Shown here: positions 1 to 13,322 of the stretch, piece after piece
Layout of the letters: every line of letters begins with the position of its first letter
Numbering within the stretch: the first letter of the stretch is position 1
NCBI RefSeq assembly: GCF_014126825.1
Contig: NZ_CP059900.1
Location: forward strand, 930,001 to 994,000
Source: Tomitella gaofuii
Lineage (GTDB): Bacteria > Actinomycetota > Actinomycetes > Mycobacteriales > Mycobacteriaceae
Direction of reading: 5' to 3'
DNA length: 64,000 bases
Position numbers and translations under genes: made by a program
Notes under the pieces: model-generated
What the model saw: the letters and a program-made list of their open reading frames with translations, nothing else
What the model was told of the DNA's origin: nothing
The model's database searches: none

Positions 1-3000
1 CCGTTGTCCTCCGCCCAGCAGCAGATCTGGCTCGACTACCGCAAGGAACCGGCGTCGGACAAATACAACATCGCCGTCGCCGTGGAACTGCGTGCTGTGT
101 CGGGGGCTGATCTCCCCGTCGGACTTGGGGGACCGGATATCGCCGCGTTGCAGGCCGCGGTCGCGGACCTGCTCGGGCGGCACGAGGTGTTGCGCACGGT
201 GATCGTCGACTCCGGACTCGGGCCCGCGCAACTCGTGCGGCCGGTCGAGGAGGTCGGGGACGTGCTCCCGGTCGAATCCGTCACTGCCGAGGACTGGTCC
301 GCACGCGCCGCAAAGGTGGCGGGACGACCGTTCGCCCTCGAGCGCGAGATCCCGTTCCGGGCACGCCTGCTCGACGTGGACGACGGGAGCTGCGTGCTCC
401 TGCTGGTCCTCCACCACATCGCCGCGGACGGCGGATCGATGGGCCCGTTGGCACGCGACCTCGCGGAGGCCTATTCGTCCCGTGGCGAGGGCCGGCCGCC
501 GCGGTGGCGGCCTCTGTCGATGCAATACCGCGACTACACGCTCCGGGAGCAGGCGCGGCTCGGCGACGTGGCGGACCCCCGCAGCCGCGGCGCCGCGCAG
601 CTGCGGTACTGGCAGGAGACGCTCGCCGGCCTGCCCGCCGAGTCCTTGCCCGCGCTGGACCGGCCGCGGCCCGCCGGATCGGCGCGCCAGGATGCGCGCG
701 GCATCGAAGTCGGCGAGTCCGGATTCGCAATCCCGGCCGCCGTCCGCGTGCGGCTCGTGGAGCTCGCGCAGAAGGCCGGGGCCACAGAGTTCATGGCCGT
801 CCACGGTGTGCTGGCACTTCTGCTCGCCCGCATGAGCGGCTCCGACGACGTGGCCATCGGAACCCCGGTCTCCGGACGCGGGACGGAGGGGCGCGAAGGG
901 CTCGTCGGCATGTTCGCCAACACGGTGGCTCTGCGGACGGTCATCGATCCGGGGGCCGGCTTTACCGAGCTGCTTCGTGCCTCGCGCTCCGCCACCCTCG
1001 AGGCGCTCGCGCACGCCGATGTTCCGTTCGAACGCGTTGTCGCTTCCTGCGACCCGCCTCGGCTCGCCGGTCGGCACCCGCTGTTCCAGGTTGCCTTGAC
1101 GCTCGAGGACGGGGAGGCGCCGGCGGTGCGGTTGCCGGGGCTCGCGGCGACGACGTCGCGCATCGGCAACGCCGCCGGCAAGTTCGACCTCGAGATCCGG
1201 CTACGGCCGGACGGCGGCGGCGACCTGGTCGGGACGATCGCTTTCGACCGCGCGCTGTTCGATGAGTCGACGGCGGGGGAGTTCGGCGCGCGGCTGGCCC
1301 GCGTCGCGGCAGCGGTGGCGGATGCGCCCGGCACCGCAGTCGGCGACGTGCCGATCCTTTCCGCGGCGGAGCGTGCGGCTGCGACCGTCTCGCCGCCGGC
1401 ATCGGAGCACCGAACGCTCGCCGAGATCCTGGACGATGCGGTGCGGCGTGAACCGGACCGGGCCGCGATCCGGGACGGGGCACGGTCGCTGACCTATCGA
1501 CAGCTCGACGCACGCGTGAACCGGGTGGCCAGGTCGCTGCTTGCGCACGGGGCGGGCGCCGGATCGCCGGTGGCGATCGCGATTCCGCGCTCCGTCGAAT
1601 CGGTGATCGCGGTTTGGGCGGCGGCGCGCACCGGCGCGGCGTTCGTGCCTGTCGACACCGCGTACCCGCCTGAGCGGATCGCGCACATGATCGAGGATTC
1701 CGGTGCCCGGATCGGCCTGTGCGGGTCGGCGGCGGCCGCGCCCGGTACGACCGGAATGCGGTGGCTCGCCATCGATGACGCTGAGGCGGCGCAGCCCGGC
1801 GAGGCGGACCCCGACCGTCCGATCGAGGATGCCGACCGGCCCGAGCCTGTGCGGCCGGGACAGGTGTCCTACATGATCTACACCTCGGGCACCACCGGCC
1901 GGCCCAAGGGCGTCATGGTGACGCACGCCGGCCTCGCCGGGCTCGTCCGCGCCCAGAACGAGCGGTACGGGACCACCGCGCACTCGCGCATTCTGCACTT
2001 CGCCTCGCCGAGTTTCGACGCCTCGATGCTCGAGATCCTGCTCGCCACGGGGGCGGCCGCCACGCTCGTGGTGGCACCCCCCGACGTCTACGGCGGCGCG
2101 GAACTGGCGTCGCTGCTCGCCGCAGAACGGATCACGCACGCGTTCATCACTCCCGCCGCACTGATGTCGGTCGACCCGGACGGCATCGACGCGCTGCAGG
2201 TGGTCGCGGTCGGAGGGGACGTGTGCCCGCCTGCGCTCGTCGAGCGGTGGACGGCCGGCGGCCGGACCGTTCTCGACGCCTACGGGCCCACCGAGACGAC
2301 GATCGTCGCCACCATGAGCGGCCCGCTGGTCCCCGACGCGGACGTCACCATCGGGCATCCGATCGACGGTGCGGCGGCGTACGTGCTCGATTCCCGGTTG
2401 CATCCGGTTCCGGACGGCGTGATCGGGGAGCTGTACCTTTCGGGCGCAGGTCTGGCGCGCGGTTATCACGGCCGGGCGGGTCTCACCGCATCACGTTTTG
2501 TCGCGCATCCGTGGGGCGCGCACGGCGAACGGCTCTACCGGACCGGGGATCTGGTGCGCCGCGGGCGCGGCGACGGTGCGCTGCGCTATCTGGGCCGCGC
2601 CGACGGCCAGATCAAGGTGCGCGGGCACCGGATCGAGACCGCCGAGGTCAACGGAGCGCTCACCGCGCACCGCGGGGTGCGCTACGCGGTGAGCGTGGTG
2701 CGAGACGAGAGACTGTTGTCCTACGTCGTGACGGAGCCCGGCACCGACCTTCGCGAGGTACGGGACCGGGCGCGCGCGGCGCTACCGCGCCAGATGATGC
2801 CGGCAGCGATCACCCGCGTCGGCGCGTTGCCCCGGACGGTCAACGGCAAACTCGATGTCGCCGGACTGCCTGAACCCGACTTCGACGCGGCGGTCGACGA
2901 GTACGTGCCTCCGCGCACCGAACGGGAACAGCAGGTCCAGGACGCAGTGGGCGCCGTGCTGGACGCCCGCCGCGTCGGCGTGCTGGACGACCTGTTCGAC

Positions 3001-6000
3001 CTCGGACTCGACTCGCTGCTCGCCACTCGGGCGGCCCGTGATCTCGCCGAGGCGTGCGCGGTCGACATCCCGGTGCGGGCACTGTTCGACAACCCGACGG
3101 TTGCACGGTTGGCGGAGTGGGTCGACCTGGCGGAGCGCCACGGCCGTGCCGGGACGTCTGCGCGGATGGAGCAGCGCGGACCGTTCGGGCGGGAACTGCC
3201 GGGTCCTGCCGGACGGGACCGCCCCGGGATCGTGCCTCTCGCTCCGGCGCAGCACAGTCTCTGGGTGCTCGAGCGTGTCGCGGAACGCTCGGCCTCATAC
3301 AACATCCCGCTCGCGGTGCGTTTGCGCGGCGCGCTCGACGTCTCCGCGCTCCGCGGCGCCGTCCACGATCTGATCGAGCGGCATGAACCGTTGCGGACCG
3401 TGCTGCCCGATGCGGACGACGGACCGCACCAGGTGATCCTGGACGCGCCCGACGAGACACGGGTGCTCGCATCGCACTGCGTGGCGGACGGGGACGTGGA
3501 TGAGGCACTCCGGCAGCATGCGGTCCGGCCCTTCGACCTCACCGGGGAAGCGCCGTTCCGCGCCGTACTGCTGCACTCCTGCGGGGGCGGGCACACGAAC
3601 GGGCACACGAACGGCGACGGGGCGGGACGGGCGGTTCTGCTCCTGGTCGTGCATCACGTCGCTGCGGACGGCGCGTCCCTCGTACCGATGATGCGGGACT
3701 TCGCCGAGTTCTACAGTGCACGTGCGGCCGGTCGTCGTCCCCGTCTTCCCGCACTGCCGATGCGCTACGCCGACCATGCCGTGAATCTGCGTGCGTTGCT
3801 CGGCGGTGCGGCGGACCCGTCCGCCGAAGCCCGCAGGCAGCTCGACTATTGGGTAGCGGAGCTGGCGGGCGCGCCGGAGGAATCAGGCGTACCGGCCGAT
3901 CGTCCGCGGCCCCCCGCGCCGTCAGGACGCGGCGGTGAGGTGCCGATCCCGTTGGGCGGCGACACGATGGCGGCGCTCCGCAGATTTGCGCGGGGCAGGC
4001 GCGCGAGCACATTCATGGTGCTGCACACCGCTCTCGCCGTGCTGATCGCACGGGTCGCCGACGAGCCCGATGTCATGATAGGCACGCCGGTGGCGGGTCG
4101 GGACGGGCCGGGTCTGGCGGATCTGGTCGGTATGTTCGCGGGCACGGTCGCGCTGCGCACCGTGATCGACAGCGGCGAGACGTTCGTCGAAGCTCTTCTG
4201 CGCGTGCGTGACCGGGATCTGGACGCTTTCGAACATGCCGACATCCCGTTCGAGCAGGTCGTCGCGGCCGTGAATCCGGCACGTCACCCCGCGCGGCATC
4301 CCCTGTTCCAGGTGGCGCTGTCGGTGGTCGGTGCACAGTCATCCGCTGCGGGCCTCCCGGCCGCGGGACTGCCGGGGCTCGACGTCGCGGTGGACGAAGT
4401 GGCGACGGCGACGACGAAGTTCGATCTGCAGGTGACGGTGCGCGAACAGTCCGACGGCACGGCCGACGCGACGCTCGAGTATGCGACCGACCTCTTCGAC
4501 GGCAACCGGGCACACGCGTACGCCCGGATGTTCGCGTCGATCATCGAGCAGGCGCTGGACGCAGACGGCGACGTGGTCGTGGGCGACATCGTGCTGGTGA
4601 CCGGGCCCGAACGCGCCGCGACCGTGCCCCTGCGCAGCGCGTGCGATCCGGCCTCCGATCGGGATTCCGCGGCGCGGCTGCTGCCGGACCTTCTGACGGC
4701 GGCCGTCGCGCGCAGGGGCGAGGCGACGGCATTGGTGCAGGACGCGCACACGGTCACCTACGCCGAGCTCGACGCGCGGTCGAGCAGGCTGGCCCGCGTT
4801 CTCATCTCCCGCGGCGCGAGGCCCGAGATCCCGGTGGCGGTCGCGGTGCGGCGCTCGATCGAGTCCGTGCTGTGCCTGTGGGCGGTGGCCAAGACGGGCG
4901 CGACGTTCATGGCGATCGACGGCGACTATCCACCGGCGCGGGTCGAGCGGATGCTTGCGGACTCGGGTGCCCGGCTCGGGGTGTCCGACGACAGGGTACC
5001 GGGCGGCTGCGCCGGATCGGTGCGGTGGATGAGGCTCGACGACCCGGCCTTCCTGCGCGAATGCGCGGTGGCGTCACCGGACCCGGTCCGCGACGCCGAC
5101 CGCGCGGAGCCGCTGCAGGCGCGGCACCCGGCCTACCTGGTGTACACCTCCGGTTCCACCGGTACGCCCAAGGGCGTCACCGTCACGCACGCGGGCCTGG
5201 CGAACTTCTCCGATGAGGTGCGCGAGCGGTACTGCATCGGGCCGGACAGCCGCACCCTGCACTTCGCGTCGACGAGCTTCGACGCCGCGATTCTTGAAGC
5301 ACTCCTGGCGTTCCCGTCGGGTGCGGTCATGGTGATCGCGCCGGCCGATGTCTACGGCGGCGATGAACTGACCGGGCTCCTGGCGCGGCAGCGGGTCTCG
5401 CACGCTTTCATCACCCCCGCGGCGTTGGACACCGTCGACCCGGAACGGGTGCCCGGGCTCGGCACCGTGCTCGTCGGCGGCGAGGCGCTGCGGCCGGACC
5501 TGGCCGAGTGTTGGGCCGCGGGCCGGGTGCTGTCGAACGTCTACGGACCGACTGAGACGACCATCGTCACCACGATGAGCCCGCCGGTCGGGGACGGGCC
5601 GATCACCATCGGCGGACCCATCCGAGGTGTTGAAGCGATGGTGCTGGACCGACGTCTGCACCCGGTTCCCACAGGCGTGGTCGGAGAGCTGTACTTTGCC
5701 GGCCCCGGACTGGCCCGCGGATACCACCGCCGGCCGGCGTTGACGGCCGGAAGCTTCGTGGCGAACCCGTTCGGCCGGCCCGGCTCGCGGATGTACTGCA
5801 CCGGCGACCTGGCGCGGCTGCGAGTGGACCGGACGATCGAGTACCGAGGCCGCATCGATCACCAGGTCAAGATCCGTGGTTTCCGCATCGAGCCCACGGA
5901 GGTGGACGCGGTGCTCGCCCGGCATCCGGATGTCGGAGCCGCCGTCACCGTTCCCGTATCCGGACCCGGTGGAGACACGGTGCTCGTCTCCTACGTGCAG

Positions 6001-7425
6001 CCCGCGTCGGGGGCCGGGCCGGGCGAGACCGGCGGGCCCGGCCGCGTGGACGGCGTGGGGCTCGACTGCCGCCTGCTGCGCGACTACGCGGCGGCGGTGC
6101 TGCCGCGCCACATGGTGCCCGCGGCCGTGCAGGCGCTCGAGCGGATTCCGCTCACGCCCGTCGGAAAGCTGGACCGGGCGGCGTTGCCCGCGGCTCGACT
6201 GCAGGACGCCGGACGCGGGCGCGGTCCCGGGACACGGTTGGAGCAGGCGATCTGCGCGGTCTTCGCAGACGTGCTCCGCTACGGGAAGATCGGCGCGGAA
6301 GACGGGTTCTTCGAGCTCGGCGGGACGTCGCTGCTGGCGACGCGCGCCGTGGCCGAGCTCCGGGTTTCCGGTCTGCCGGAGCTGCGGCGGATCTCGCCGC
6401 AGTGGTTGTTCACCGACCCGACTCCTGCCGACCTCGCGCGGCGGTGTTCGGCGGCGCACGGTCGGGATGTTCCGGAAGGCGGGCCGGACGCAGCGGGCGA
6501 CGCCCACGGTGCGGACCGGAAGGTCGCGGCCGCCGATGCGCTGGCGGTGCTGCTGCCGATCCGGGCGGGCGGAACGCAGGCGCCGCTGTTCTGCGTGCAC
6601 CCGGCCATGGGGCTGTCGTGGGGGTACAACGGTCTACTCGAACATCTGGGTCGCGACCGTCCGGTGTACGGATTGCAGACGCCGAATCTCCGCGGCACCG
6701 AGGAACTGCCCGGTTCGATTCCCCGGCTCGCGGAGCGCTATGTCACGGAGATGCGGCGCGTGGCCCCGCACGGCCCGTACCACCTGCTGGGGTGGTCGCT
6801 CGGCGGGCTGATCGCGCACGAGATGGCGACGCTGCTGGCCGCCGACGGTGAGGACGTGGCCACGCTGACCATGCTCGACAGCTTCCTTCCGGGCCGGCGC
6901 GGGCCGGAGTACCGCGCGATGCCGAGCGTCGCGGAGCTCGTTGCCGAGCTGACCGGTGCGCACACCGTGCCCGGCGCGGCGGGCGCCGGGACGATCGCAG
7001 ACCCGGACATGACCATCGAGGACGCCGCGGCGCTGCTGCCCGAATCCGGCAGCGCCCTCGCCGACCTGGGTATCGAAGAGCTTCGGCGGATGTACGACGC
7101 CTACGCGCAGGGCGTCGCACTCGCGGCGGCATTCCGGCCCGATCTGTTCGACGGGGACGTCCTGTTCGTCACCGCAGGCCGCGGTGGACCCGGCGGCCCG
7201 CGGGCGTTCACGGACTGGCCGCGGCACGTCGGCGGGGCAATGAGGGAGATCACGGTCGACTGCGTCCATGCGCAGTTGACGTCCCCGGAGGCGCTGGCCG
7301 TCGTCGGTCCGGCGGTCGAGGCCTTCCTCACCCGAGGCGACAGCCTCGCCCGGAACGGCCATGCGGCGCGCGACGCCGGACGGCCCGAATACATCGCAGC
7401 ACCCACGACAGGAGGACGATCATGA
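1..7425 (+). CDS. Non-ribosomal peptide synthetase, terminal protein, 5'-partial (C-A-T-C-A-T-TE)
   Basis: The frame is already open at base 1, where it reads [10 protein letters not shown], the first core motif of a condensation domain, so the true start lies left of the window. Visible domains in nucleotides: C about 1-1370 (HHIAADG near 415); A about 1420-2870 ([11 protein letters not shown] near 1880, YGPTE at 2281); carrier protein with phosphopantetheine Ser at 3013; C about 3230-4620 (HHVAADG near 3655); A about 4680-6190; carrier Ser at 6328 in an unusual GGTS context; thioesterase about 6540-7400 with GWSLGG, Ser at 6796. Nine-residue specificity codes (GrsA positions 235-331) read DALFAGAIV and DALFLGVIV, which I cannot assign safely. 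The TE releases or cyclizes the finished peptide, so this is the last enzyme of an assembly line. The stop overlaps the MbtH start by 4 nt (ATGA). Family and domain order are certain; product and upstream modules are not. Confidence 0.96.
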   Translation, partial: PLSSAQQQIWLDYRKEPASDKYNIAVAVELRAVSGADLPVGLGGPDIAALQAAVADLLGRHEVLRTVIVDSGLGPAQLVRPVEEVGDVLPVESVTAEDWSARAAKVAGRPFALEREIPFRARLLDVDDGSCVLLLVLHHIAADGGSMGPLARDLAEAYSSRGEGRPPRWRPLSMQYRDYTLREQARLGDVADPRSRGAAQLRYWQETLAGLPAESLPALDRPRPAGSARQDARGIEVGESGFAIPAAVRVRLVELAQKAGATEFMAVHGVLALLLARMSGSDDVAIGTPVSGRGTEGREGLVGMFANTVALRTVIDPGAGFTELLRASRSATLEALAHADVPFERVVASCDPPRLAGRHPLFQVALTLEDGEAPAVRLPGLAATTSRIGNAAGKFDLEIRLRPDGGGDLVGTIAFDRALFDESTAGEFGARLARVAAAVADAPGTAVGDVPILSAAERAAATVSPPASEHRTLAEILDDAVRREPDRAAIRDGARSLTYRQLDARVNRVARSLLAHGAGAGSPVAIAIPRSVESVIAVWAAARTGAAFVPVDTAYPPERIAHMIEDSGARIGLCGSAAAAPGTTGMRWLAIDDAEAAQPGEADPDRPIEDADRPEPVRPGQVSYMIYTSGTTGRPKGVMVTHAGLAGLVRAQNERYGTTAHSRILHFASPSFDASMLEILLATGAAATLVVAPPDVYGGAELASLLAAERITHAFITPAALMSVDPDGIDALQVVAVGGDVCPPALVERWTAGGRTVLDAYGPTETTIVATMSGPLVPDADVTIGHPIDGAAAYVLDSRLHPVPDGVIGELYLSGAGLARGYHGRAGLTASRFVAHPWGAHGERLYRTGDLVRRGRGDGALRYLGRADGQIKVRGHRIETAEVNGALTAHRGVRYAVSVVRDERLLSYVVTEPGTDLREVRDRARAALPRQMMPAAITRVGALPRTVNGKLDVAGLPEPDFDAAVDEYVPPRTEREQQVQDAVGAVLDARRVGVLDDLFDLGLDSLLATRAARDLAEACAVDIPVRALFDNPTVARLAEWVDLAERHGRAGTSARMEQRGPFGRELPGPAGRDRPGIVPLAPAQHSLWVLERVAERSASYNIPLAVRLRGALDVSALRGAVHDLIERHEPLRTVLPDADDGPHQVILDAPDETRVLASHCVADGDVDEALRQHAVRPFDLTGEAPFRAVLLHSCGGGHTNGHTNGDGAGRAVLLLVVHHVAADGASLVPMMRDFAEFYSARAAGRRPRLPALPMRYADHAVNLRALLGGAADPSAEARRQLDYWVAELAGAPEESGVPADRPRPPAPSGRGGEVPIPLGGDTMAALRRFARGRRASTFMVLHTALAVLIARVADEPDVMIGTPVAGRDGPGLADLVGMFAGTVALRTVIDSGETFVEALLRVRDRDLDAFEHADIPFEQVVAAVNPARHPARHPLFQVALSVVGAQSSAAGLPAAGLPGLDVAVDEVATATTKFDLQVTVREQSDGTADATLEYATDLFDGNRAHAYARMFASIIEQALDADGDVVVGDIVLVTGPERAATVPLRSACDPASDRDSAARLLPDLLTAAVARRGEATALVQDAHTVTYAELDARSSRLARVLISRGARPEIPVAVAVRRSIESVLCLWAVAKTGATFMAIDGDYPPARVERMLADSGARLGVSDDRVPGGCAGSVRWMRLDDPAFLRECAVASPDPVRDADRAEPLQARHPAYLVYTSGSTGTPKGVTVTHAGLANFSDEVRERYCIGPDSRTLHFASTSFDAAILEALLAFPSGAVMVIAPADVYGGDELTGLLARQRVSHAFITPAALDTVDPERVPGLGTVLVGGEALRPDLAECWAAGRVLSNVYGPTETTIVTTMSPPVGDGPITIGGPIRGVEAMVLDRRLHPVPTGVVGELYFAGPGLARGYHRRPALTAGSFVANPFGRPGSRMYCTGDLARLRVDRTIEYRGRIDHQVKIRGFRIEPTEVDAVLARHPDVGAAVTVPVSGPGGDTVLVSYVQPASGAGPGETGGPGRVDGVGLDCRLLRDYAAAVLPRHMVPAAVQALERIPLTPVGKLDRAALPAARLQDAGRGRGPGTRLEQAICAVFADVLRYGKIGAEDGFFELGGTSLLATRAVAELRVSGLPELRRISPQWLFTDPTPADLARRCSAAHGRDVPEGGPDAAGDAHGADRKVAAADALAVLLPIRAGGTQAPLFCVHPAMGLSWGYNGLLEHLGRDRPVYGLQTPNLRGTEELPGSIPRLAERYVTEMRRVAPHGPYHLLGWSLGGLIAHEMATLLAADGEDVATLTMLDSFLPGRRGPEYRAMPSVAELVAELTGAHTVPGAAGAGTIADPDMTIEDAAALLPESGSALADLGIEELRRMYDAYAQGVALAAAFRPDLFDGDVLFVTAGRGGPGGPRAFTDWPRHVGGAMREITVDCVHAQLTSPEALAVVGPAVEAFLTRGDSLARNGHAARDAGRPEYIAAPTTGGRS
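3589..3612 (+). repeat. Two tandem copies of a 12-bp unit inside a C domain
   Basis: The unit GGGCACACGAAC occurs twice back to back and encodes GHTN twice. It lies in a loop just before the HHVAADG motif of the second visible condensation domain of the left-edge NRPS. The frame is kept. It looks like a small slippage expansion in a surface loop. Confidence 0.9.
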
Positions 7426-7691
7426 GCACATCCACCGGACACGACCGCGCGGCGAATCCCTTCGACGACGAAGACTCCGCCTTCTTCGTGCTGGTCAACG
7501 ACGAGGGCCAGTACTCCTTGTGGCCGGCGTTCGCCCCGGTCCCCGACGGGTGGACCATCCGCCTGGGCGAGTCGTCCCGGCAGGACGCGGTGGACTTCGT
7601 CGAGCGGAACTGGACCGACATGCGTCCCGCCAGCCTCGTGCACGCGATGCGCGGATCGTCCGGCGCACCGGCGGAGGAGCACACGCGATGA
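7422..7691 (+). CDS. MbtH-like protein (NRPS adenylation chaperone)
   Basis: An 89-residue protein with the full MbtH signature: NPFDD near the N-terminus, then [15 protein letters not shown], PDGW, a conserved Trp before DMRP and PxSL. MbtH-like proteins bind adenylation domains and are needed for solubility or activity of many NRPS enzymes. The start ATG overlaps the preceding NRPS stop (ATGA) and is preceded by GGAGG at 7411-7415. Its own stop overlaps the ABC ATPase start. The tight coupling places it in the NRPS operon. It is the only MbtH gene in the window, so it may also serve the nine-module synthetase. Confidence 0.97.
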   Translation: MSTSTGHDRAANPFDDEDSAFFVLVNDEGQYSLWPAFAPVPDGWTIRLGESSRQDAVDFVERNWTDMRPASLVHAMRGSSGAPAEEHTR

Positions 7692-8686
7692 CGGGCCCGG
7701 CGGTCGAGATTCGAGGACTGGAGAAGCGGTTCGGCCCCGGCGCCGGTCGGCGCCGGGCAGGCGTCGTCCGGGCGCTGGACGGTGTCGACCTGGAGATCGC
7801 CAGAGGCACGATCACCGCCGTACTCGGGCCCAACGGTGCCGGCAAGACCACGGTGGTACGCATCCTGAGCACCCTTTTGCGTCCCGACAAGGGCACAGTA
7901 CTGCTGGACGGCGTGGATGTCGTCTCGTCGCCGGGCCGCGTTCGCCGCAGGATCGGGCTATCCGGGCAGTACGCGGCCGTCGACGGCAACCTGACCGGCT
8001 TCGAGAACCTGCGGATGATCGGGCGCCTGTACGGACTGCCACGGCGCATCGCCGCAGCGCGGGCCCGGGAATTGCTCGGCCGATTCCATCTCGAAGACGC
8101 TGCGGACCGGCGCTCGTGTGGCTACTCGGGTGGTATGCGGCGTCGACTCGACCTCGCGGGCGCGCTCGTCGCCTTCCCTCCCGTCGTGGTCCTCGACGAG
8201 CCCACGACGGGCCTCGACCCTCGCGGCCGGCAAGAGATGTGGGAGGTCGTCGAGGGGCTTGTCTCCGACGGGACGACGGTGCTGCTGACCACTCAGTACC
8301 TGGAGGAGGCCGATCGTCTGGCAGATGCGATCACGGTGATCGACCGGGGCGCGGTGATCGCCCGCGGCACCGCGGATGAGCTCAAGGCGCGAGTCGGTGG
8401 CGACGTGGTGTCGATACGTGTGCGCGAGCCTGGCGAGGTCCTGGATGCCGTCCGTGCCCTGGGGGCAGTCTGCGACGGCGATCCGCAGGCGGACGGCTGT
8501 ACCGTGTCCGCGCGCGCCCAGAACGGCAGCCGGTCCCTCGCCGCGGCGGTGTCCCGGCTCGCGGTCGACGGGGTCAGAGTGGAAGACGCTTCGCTCTCGG
8601 AAACGAGCCTGGACGAATTCTTCCTGGCCGTCACCGGGCGCGGCGTCGGTAAGGACGGCGATGCGACGGCGGGGGTCGCGGGGTGA
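7688..8686 (+). CDS. ABC transporter ATP-binding protein, DrrA-like
   Basis: A 332-residue nucleotide-binding subunit of a DrrAB-type exporter. Walker A GPNGAGKTT lies near residues 47-55, the ABC signature YSGGMRRRLDLA near 146 and Walker B VVVLDEPTTGLD near 167. The C-terminal extension of about 100 residues is typical of DrrA proteins. The ATG at 7688 is chosen because it overlaps the MbtH stop and has GGAGGAG at 7673-7679; a longer frame reading has no support. The end overlaps the permease start (GTGA). With its partner it most likely exports the peptide made by the linked NRPS. DrrA homologs in this order export lipids, glycopeptidolipids and drugs, so the substrate is inferred from position. 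Confidence 0.95.
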   Translation: MTGPAVEIRGLEKRFGPGAGRRRAGVVRALDGVDLEIARGTITAVLGPNGAGKTTVVRILSTLLRPDKGTVLLDGVDVVSSPGRVRRRIGLSGQYAAVDGNLTGFENLRMIGRLYGLPRRIAAARARELLGRFHLEDAADRRSCGYSGGMRRRLDLAGALVAFPPVVVLDEPTTGLDPRGRQEMWEVVEGLVSDGTTVLLTTQYLEEADRLADAITVIDRGAVIARGTADELKARVGGDVVSIRVREPGEVLDAVRALGAVCDGDPQADGCTVSARAQNGSRSLAAAVSRLAVDGVRVEDASLSETSLDEFFLAVTGRGVGKDGDATAGVAG

Positions 8687-9675
8687 CGAAGCTGGAATCA
8701 CTCGCGACGCGCACGGCGCCCCGTGACGAACCCACCCCGGCCGATACCGGGCCGGACGACGGTTCGACTGCGGGTGGCAGCACGACCGCGGACATGGACG
8801 GATCCACCGCCGGTCCGGTGCCGGGTGACGGTGGAGAAGCTGCGGATGTGGCCGCCCACCTGCGCGCGGCCGAGGGCCACCGGATACGGCGGATGTTCGA
8901 CGACAGTGCGGTCATCGCCTTCCGGAACATCCTGACGATCCGGCGCGTGCCCACGCTCTTGGTCAGCGCCACGGTGCAGCCGCTGATGTTCGTCGCGTTG
9001 TTCGCGTACGTCTTCGGCGCCTCGCTCGGCGGCGGCGAGTACCGGGAGTTCCTGATGGCCGGAATCTTCACCCAGACGGTGGTGTTCAACGCGGCGTTCA
9101 CCACGGTGGGGCTGTCCGGGGACCTGCAGCACGGACTGATCGACAGATTCCGGTCGTTGCCCATGTCGCGCCTGGCGGTGGTGCTCGGACGGACGGTCTC
9201 GGACTTCGCCGTCAACGCGATCAGCGTGACTGTCATGGTCGGGTGCGGGTATCTGATCGGCTGGCGGATCACCGGCGGCCTCGGCGCCGCCCTGGCGGCC
9301 TTCGGGATCCTCGCTCTATTCGCGTTCGCGATGTCCTGGGTCGGCGTGCTGACCGGACTCCTGGCGCGGAGTGTCGAGGTGGCGCAAAGCGTGGGCTTCC
9401 TGTGGATGTTCCCGCTCACCTTCATCTCGTCGGCGTTCATTTCCGCGCAGAGCCTGCCGGGCCCGCTGCGCGTGATCGCCGAGTGGAACCCGATCACCGC
9501 CGTCGCCACTTCGGGTCGTCAGCTCTTCGGCAACCCGGCGCCCCCGGACTTCCCAGTGGCCTCGGGGTGGCCGGCGGACAACGCGTCGATGTACGCGCTG
9601 CTCTGTGCGGCAACGATCATCGTCGTTTTCGGTACGCTTTCGTTGCTGTCCTATCGCCGGGTCGCTCGCGCCTGA
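8683..9675 (+). CDS. ABC-2 type transporter permease, DrrB-like
   Basis: A 330-residue membrane protein and partner of the preceding ATPase. The first 65 or so residues form an acidic, Gly/Thr/Asp-rich cytoplasmic tail, unusually long for DrrB. About six hydrophobic segments follow from residue 90, including one around ATVQPLMFVALFAYVFGA and a final one before the C-terminus. The motif EWNPITAV near residue 266 is typical of ABC-2 permeases of the daunorubicin-resistance type. It starts at GTG 8683, overlapping the ATPase stop by 4 nt. A hairpin follows directly after the stop. Confidence 0.94.
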   Translation: MTKLESLATRTAPRDEPTPADTGPDDGSTAGGSTTADMDGSTAGPVPGDGGEAADVAAHLRAAEGHRIRRMFDDSAVIAFRNILTIRRVPTLLVSATVQPLMFVALFAYVFGASLGGGEYREFLMAGIFTQTVVFNAAFTTVGLSGDLQHGLIDRFRSLPMSRLAVVLGRTVSDFAVNAISVTVMVGCGYLIGWRITGGLGAALAAFGILALFAFAMSWVGVLTGLLARSVEVAQSVGFLWMFPLTFISSAFISAQSLPGPLRVIAEWNPITAVATSGRQLFGNPAPPDFPVASGWPADNASMYALLCAATIIVVFGTLSLLSYRRVARA

Positions 9676-9695
9676 CGCGGGTTCCGCGACCCGCG
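9676..9695 (+). terminator. Hairpin directly after the NRPS-MbtH-ABC operon
   Basis: A 7-bp perfect stem, CGCGGGT with ACCCGCG, around a 6-nt loop. It begins one base after the permease stop codon. There is no T-run, as is common for actinobacterial terminators. Confidence 0.6.
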
Positions 9696-10029
9696 GTCGA
9701 CTTCCGCCGACAGGTGCGATGTCCGGCGCGTCGCGCCCGCTTTGACCGCCTGTGCTGCGGCCGGGTATCGTAGACGGCCGTGCCCGGCTTGCCGGGTCGA
9801 TCTGTGTGCCTGCCCGACGGTATGGCCAAGTGTGCGTTCCCGCGCTGCGCGCGCGGGCGAGCAGCTGGCTGCGCTGTGAGGGGATGCGACACGCCCGACC
9901 GTGGGGTTCGGGTGAGGGGCAGTAGCTACCTTGTCCCAACTGCGAAAACCCTAATTTCACATCAGCAATGTTCGTCTCGACCGGCCGACTGAGTCAGCCG
10001 CGCCGGTCGAGCCACAGAGAAAGACGGTT
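9696..10029 (+). promoter_or_regulatory. rpsL: Leader region of the str operon
   Basis: Non-coding stretch before rpsL. It holds two further hairpins: CCCGG/CCGGG with a CTTG loop at 9783-9796, and a perfect 7-bp CCCGCGC/GCGCGGG with a TGC loop at 9839-9855. A candidate promoter is TTGTCC at 9931-9936 with TAATTT at 9952-9957; the spacing of 15 is short, so this is weak. The hairpins could be leader structures or read-through barriers protecting the ribosomal operon from the NRPS operon upstream. No open reading frame in this stretch looks genuine. Confidence 0.4.
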
Positions 10030-10404
10030 ATGCCAACCATTCAGCAGCTGGTCCGCAAGGGCCGCCACGACAAAGCGGTGGGGGGTAAGACCACTGCGCT
10101 CAAGGGGAGCCCCCAGCGCCGTGGCGTCTGCACCCGCGTCTACACGACCACGCCGAAGAAGCCGAACTCCGCTCTTCGCAAGGTCGCGCGTGTGCGCCTG
10201 ACCACCGCAGTCGAGGTCACCGCCTACATCCCGGGCGAGGGCCACAACCTCCAGGAGCACTCGATGGTCCTGGTCCGCGGCGGTCGCGTGAAGGACCTGC
10301 CGGGCGTGCGCTACAAGATCATCCGCGGTTCCCTCGACACCCAGGGTGTCAAGGGCCGCAAGCAGGCACGCAGCCGCTACGGCGCCAAGAAGGAGAAGAG
10401 CTAA
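10030..10404 (+). CDS. rpsL: 30S ribosomal protein S12
   Basis: A 124-residue S12 of standard length, with the conserved [11 protein letters not shown] and GRVKDLPG motifs that line the decoding centre. Lys43 and Lys88, the usual sites of streptomycin-resistance substitutions, are both wild type. It is the first gene of the str operon, and its TAA stop shares one base with the rpsG start (TAATG). Confidence 0.99.
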   Translation: MPTIQQLVRKGRHDKAVGGKTTALKGSPQRRGVCTRVYTTTPKKPNSALRKVARVRLTTAVEVTAYIPGEGHNLQEHSMVLVRGGRVKDLPGVRYKIIRGSLDTQGVKGRKQARSRYGAKKEKS

Positions 10405-10874
10405 TGCCTCGTAAGGGTCCCGCCCCGAAGCGTCAGCTGGTCAACGACCCGGTCTACGGATCGCCTCTCGTGTCGCAGCTGGTGAACAAGATCCTCAAGG
10501 ACGGCAAGAAGTCCACCGCGGAGCGCATCGTCTACCAGGCCCTCGAGCAGACGCGCGAGAAGACCGGCACCGATCCGGTCGTCACCCTCAAGCGCGCGCT
10601 CGACAACGTCAAGCCGGCCCTCGAGGTGCGCAGCCGCCGTGTCGGTGGCGCCACCTACCAGGTGCCGGTCGAGGTGCGTCCGGGCCGTTCGACCACGCTG
10701 GCGATGCGCTGGCTGGTGACCTTCGCGCGTCAGCGGCGCGAAAAGACCATGGTCGAGCGTCTGGCCAACGAGATCCTCGACGCCAGCAACGGCCTGGGCG
10801 CGGCGGTCAAGCGGCGCGAGGACACGCACAAGATGGCCGAGGCCAACAAGGCGTTCGCGCACTACCGCTGGTGA
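10404..10874 (+). CDS. rpsG: 30S ribosomal protein S7
   Basis: A 156-residue protein starting [10 protein letters not shown], the usual actinobacterial S7 N-terminus, with the conserved body around [12 protein letters not shown] and [17 protein letters not shown]7 nucleates assembly of the 30S head and binds the 3' domain of 16S rRNA. It overlaps rpsL by one base, so the two are translationally coupled. The 139-nt gap to fusA contains an imperfect GC-rich hairpin at about 10882-10915 (CCGGC paired with GCCGG) that could be an attenuator. Confidence 0.99.
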   Translation: MPRKGPAPKRQLVNDPVYGSPLVSQLVNKILKDGKKSTAERIVYQALEQTREKTGTDPVVTLKRALDNVKPALEVRSRRVGGATYQVPVEVRPGRSTTLAMRWLVTFARQRREKTMVERLANEILDASNGLGAAVKRREDTHKMAEANKAFAHYRW

Positions 10875-11013
10875 TCCGACTCCGGCGGGGGCGGGCTGCG
10901 GCCTGCCTCTGCCGGGAGGGTCACGGTGCCGGTCGGTCACACGCCGGCGCAAGAGAATCCCGGGCCCCAGCAGGGTCCACCGAATCACCGAGTCACGAGC
11001 GGGGAAGAATCCT

Positions 11014-13116
<2,103 letters not shown>

Positions 13117-13322
13117 TCTCCGTCTCATCGCGCGCCGGACACCAGGGCGACGGTGGGATACTGCACTGTTGACACGCCGTGTTCGATCCATGAAGCGATC
13201 GGCACACAGTGTTCGCGGTGGTTCCCGCCGGTCGGGCCCTGTGCACGACCAGAAGTACTGACCAGAACATCAACTGCACTGCTGCCAGGCAGCACGCAAC
13301 GATAAGTCCAGGAGGACAACCA
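13117..13322 (+). promoter_or_regulatory. tuf: fusA-tuf intergenic region with possible tuf promoter
   Basis: A 206-nt gap inside the str operon. It contains a consensus -35 hexamer TTGACA at 13169-13174, but no convincing -10 at the right spacing. An ideal ribosome binding site AGGAGG at 13310-13315 sits 7 nt before the tuf GTG. An extra tuf promoter here is common in bacteria, but here it is only suggested. Confidence 0.35.
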
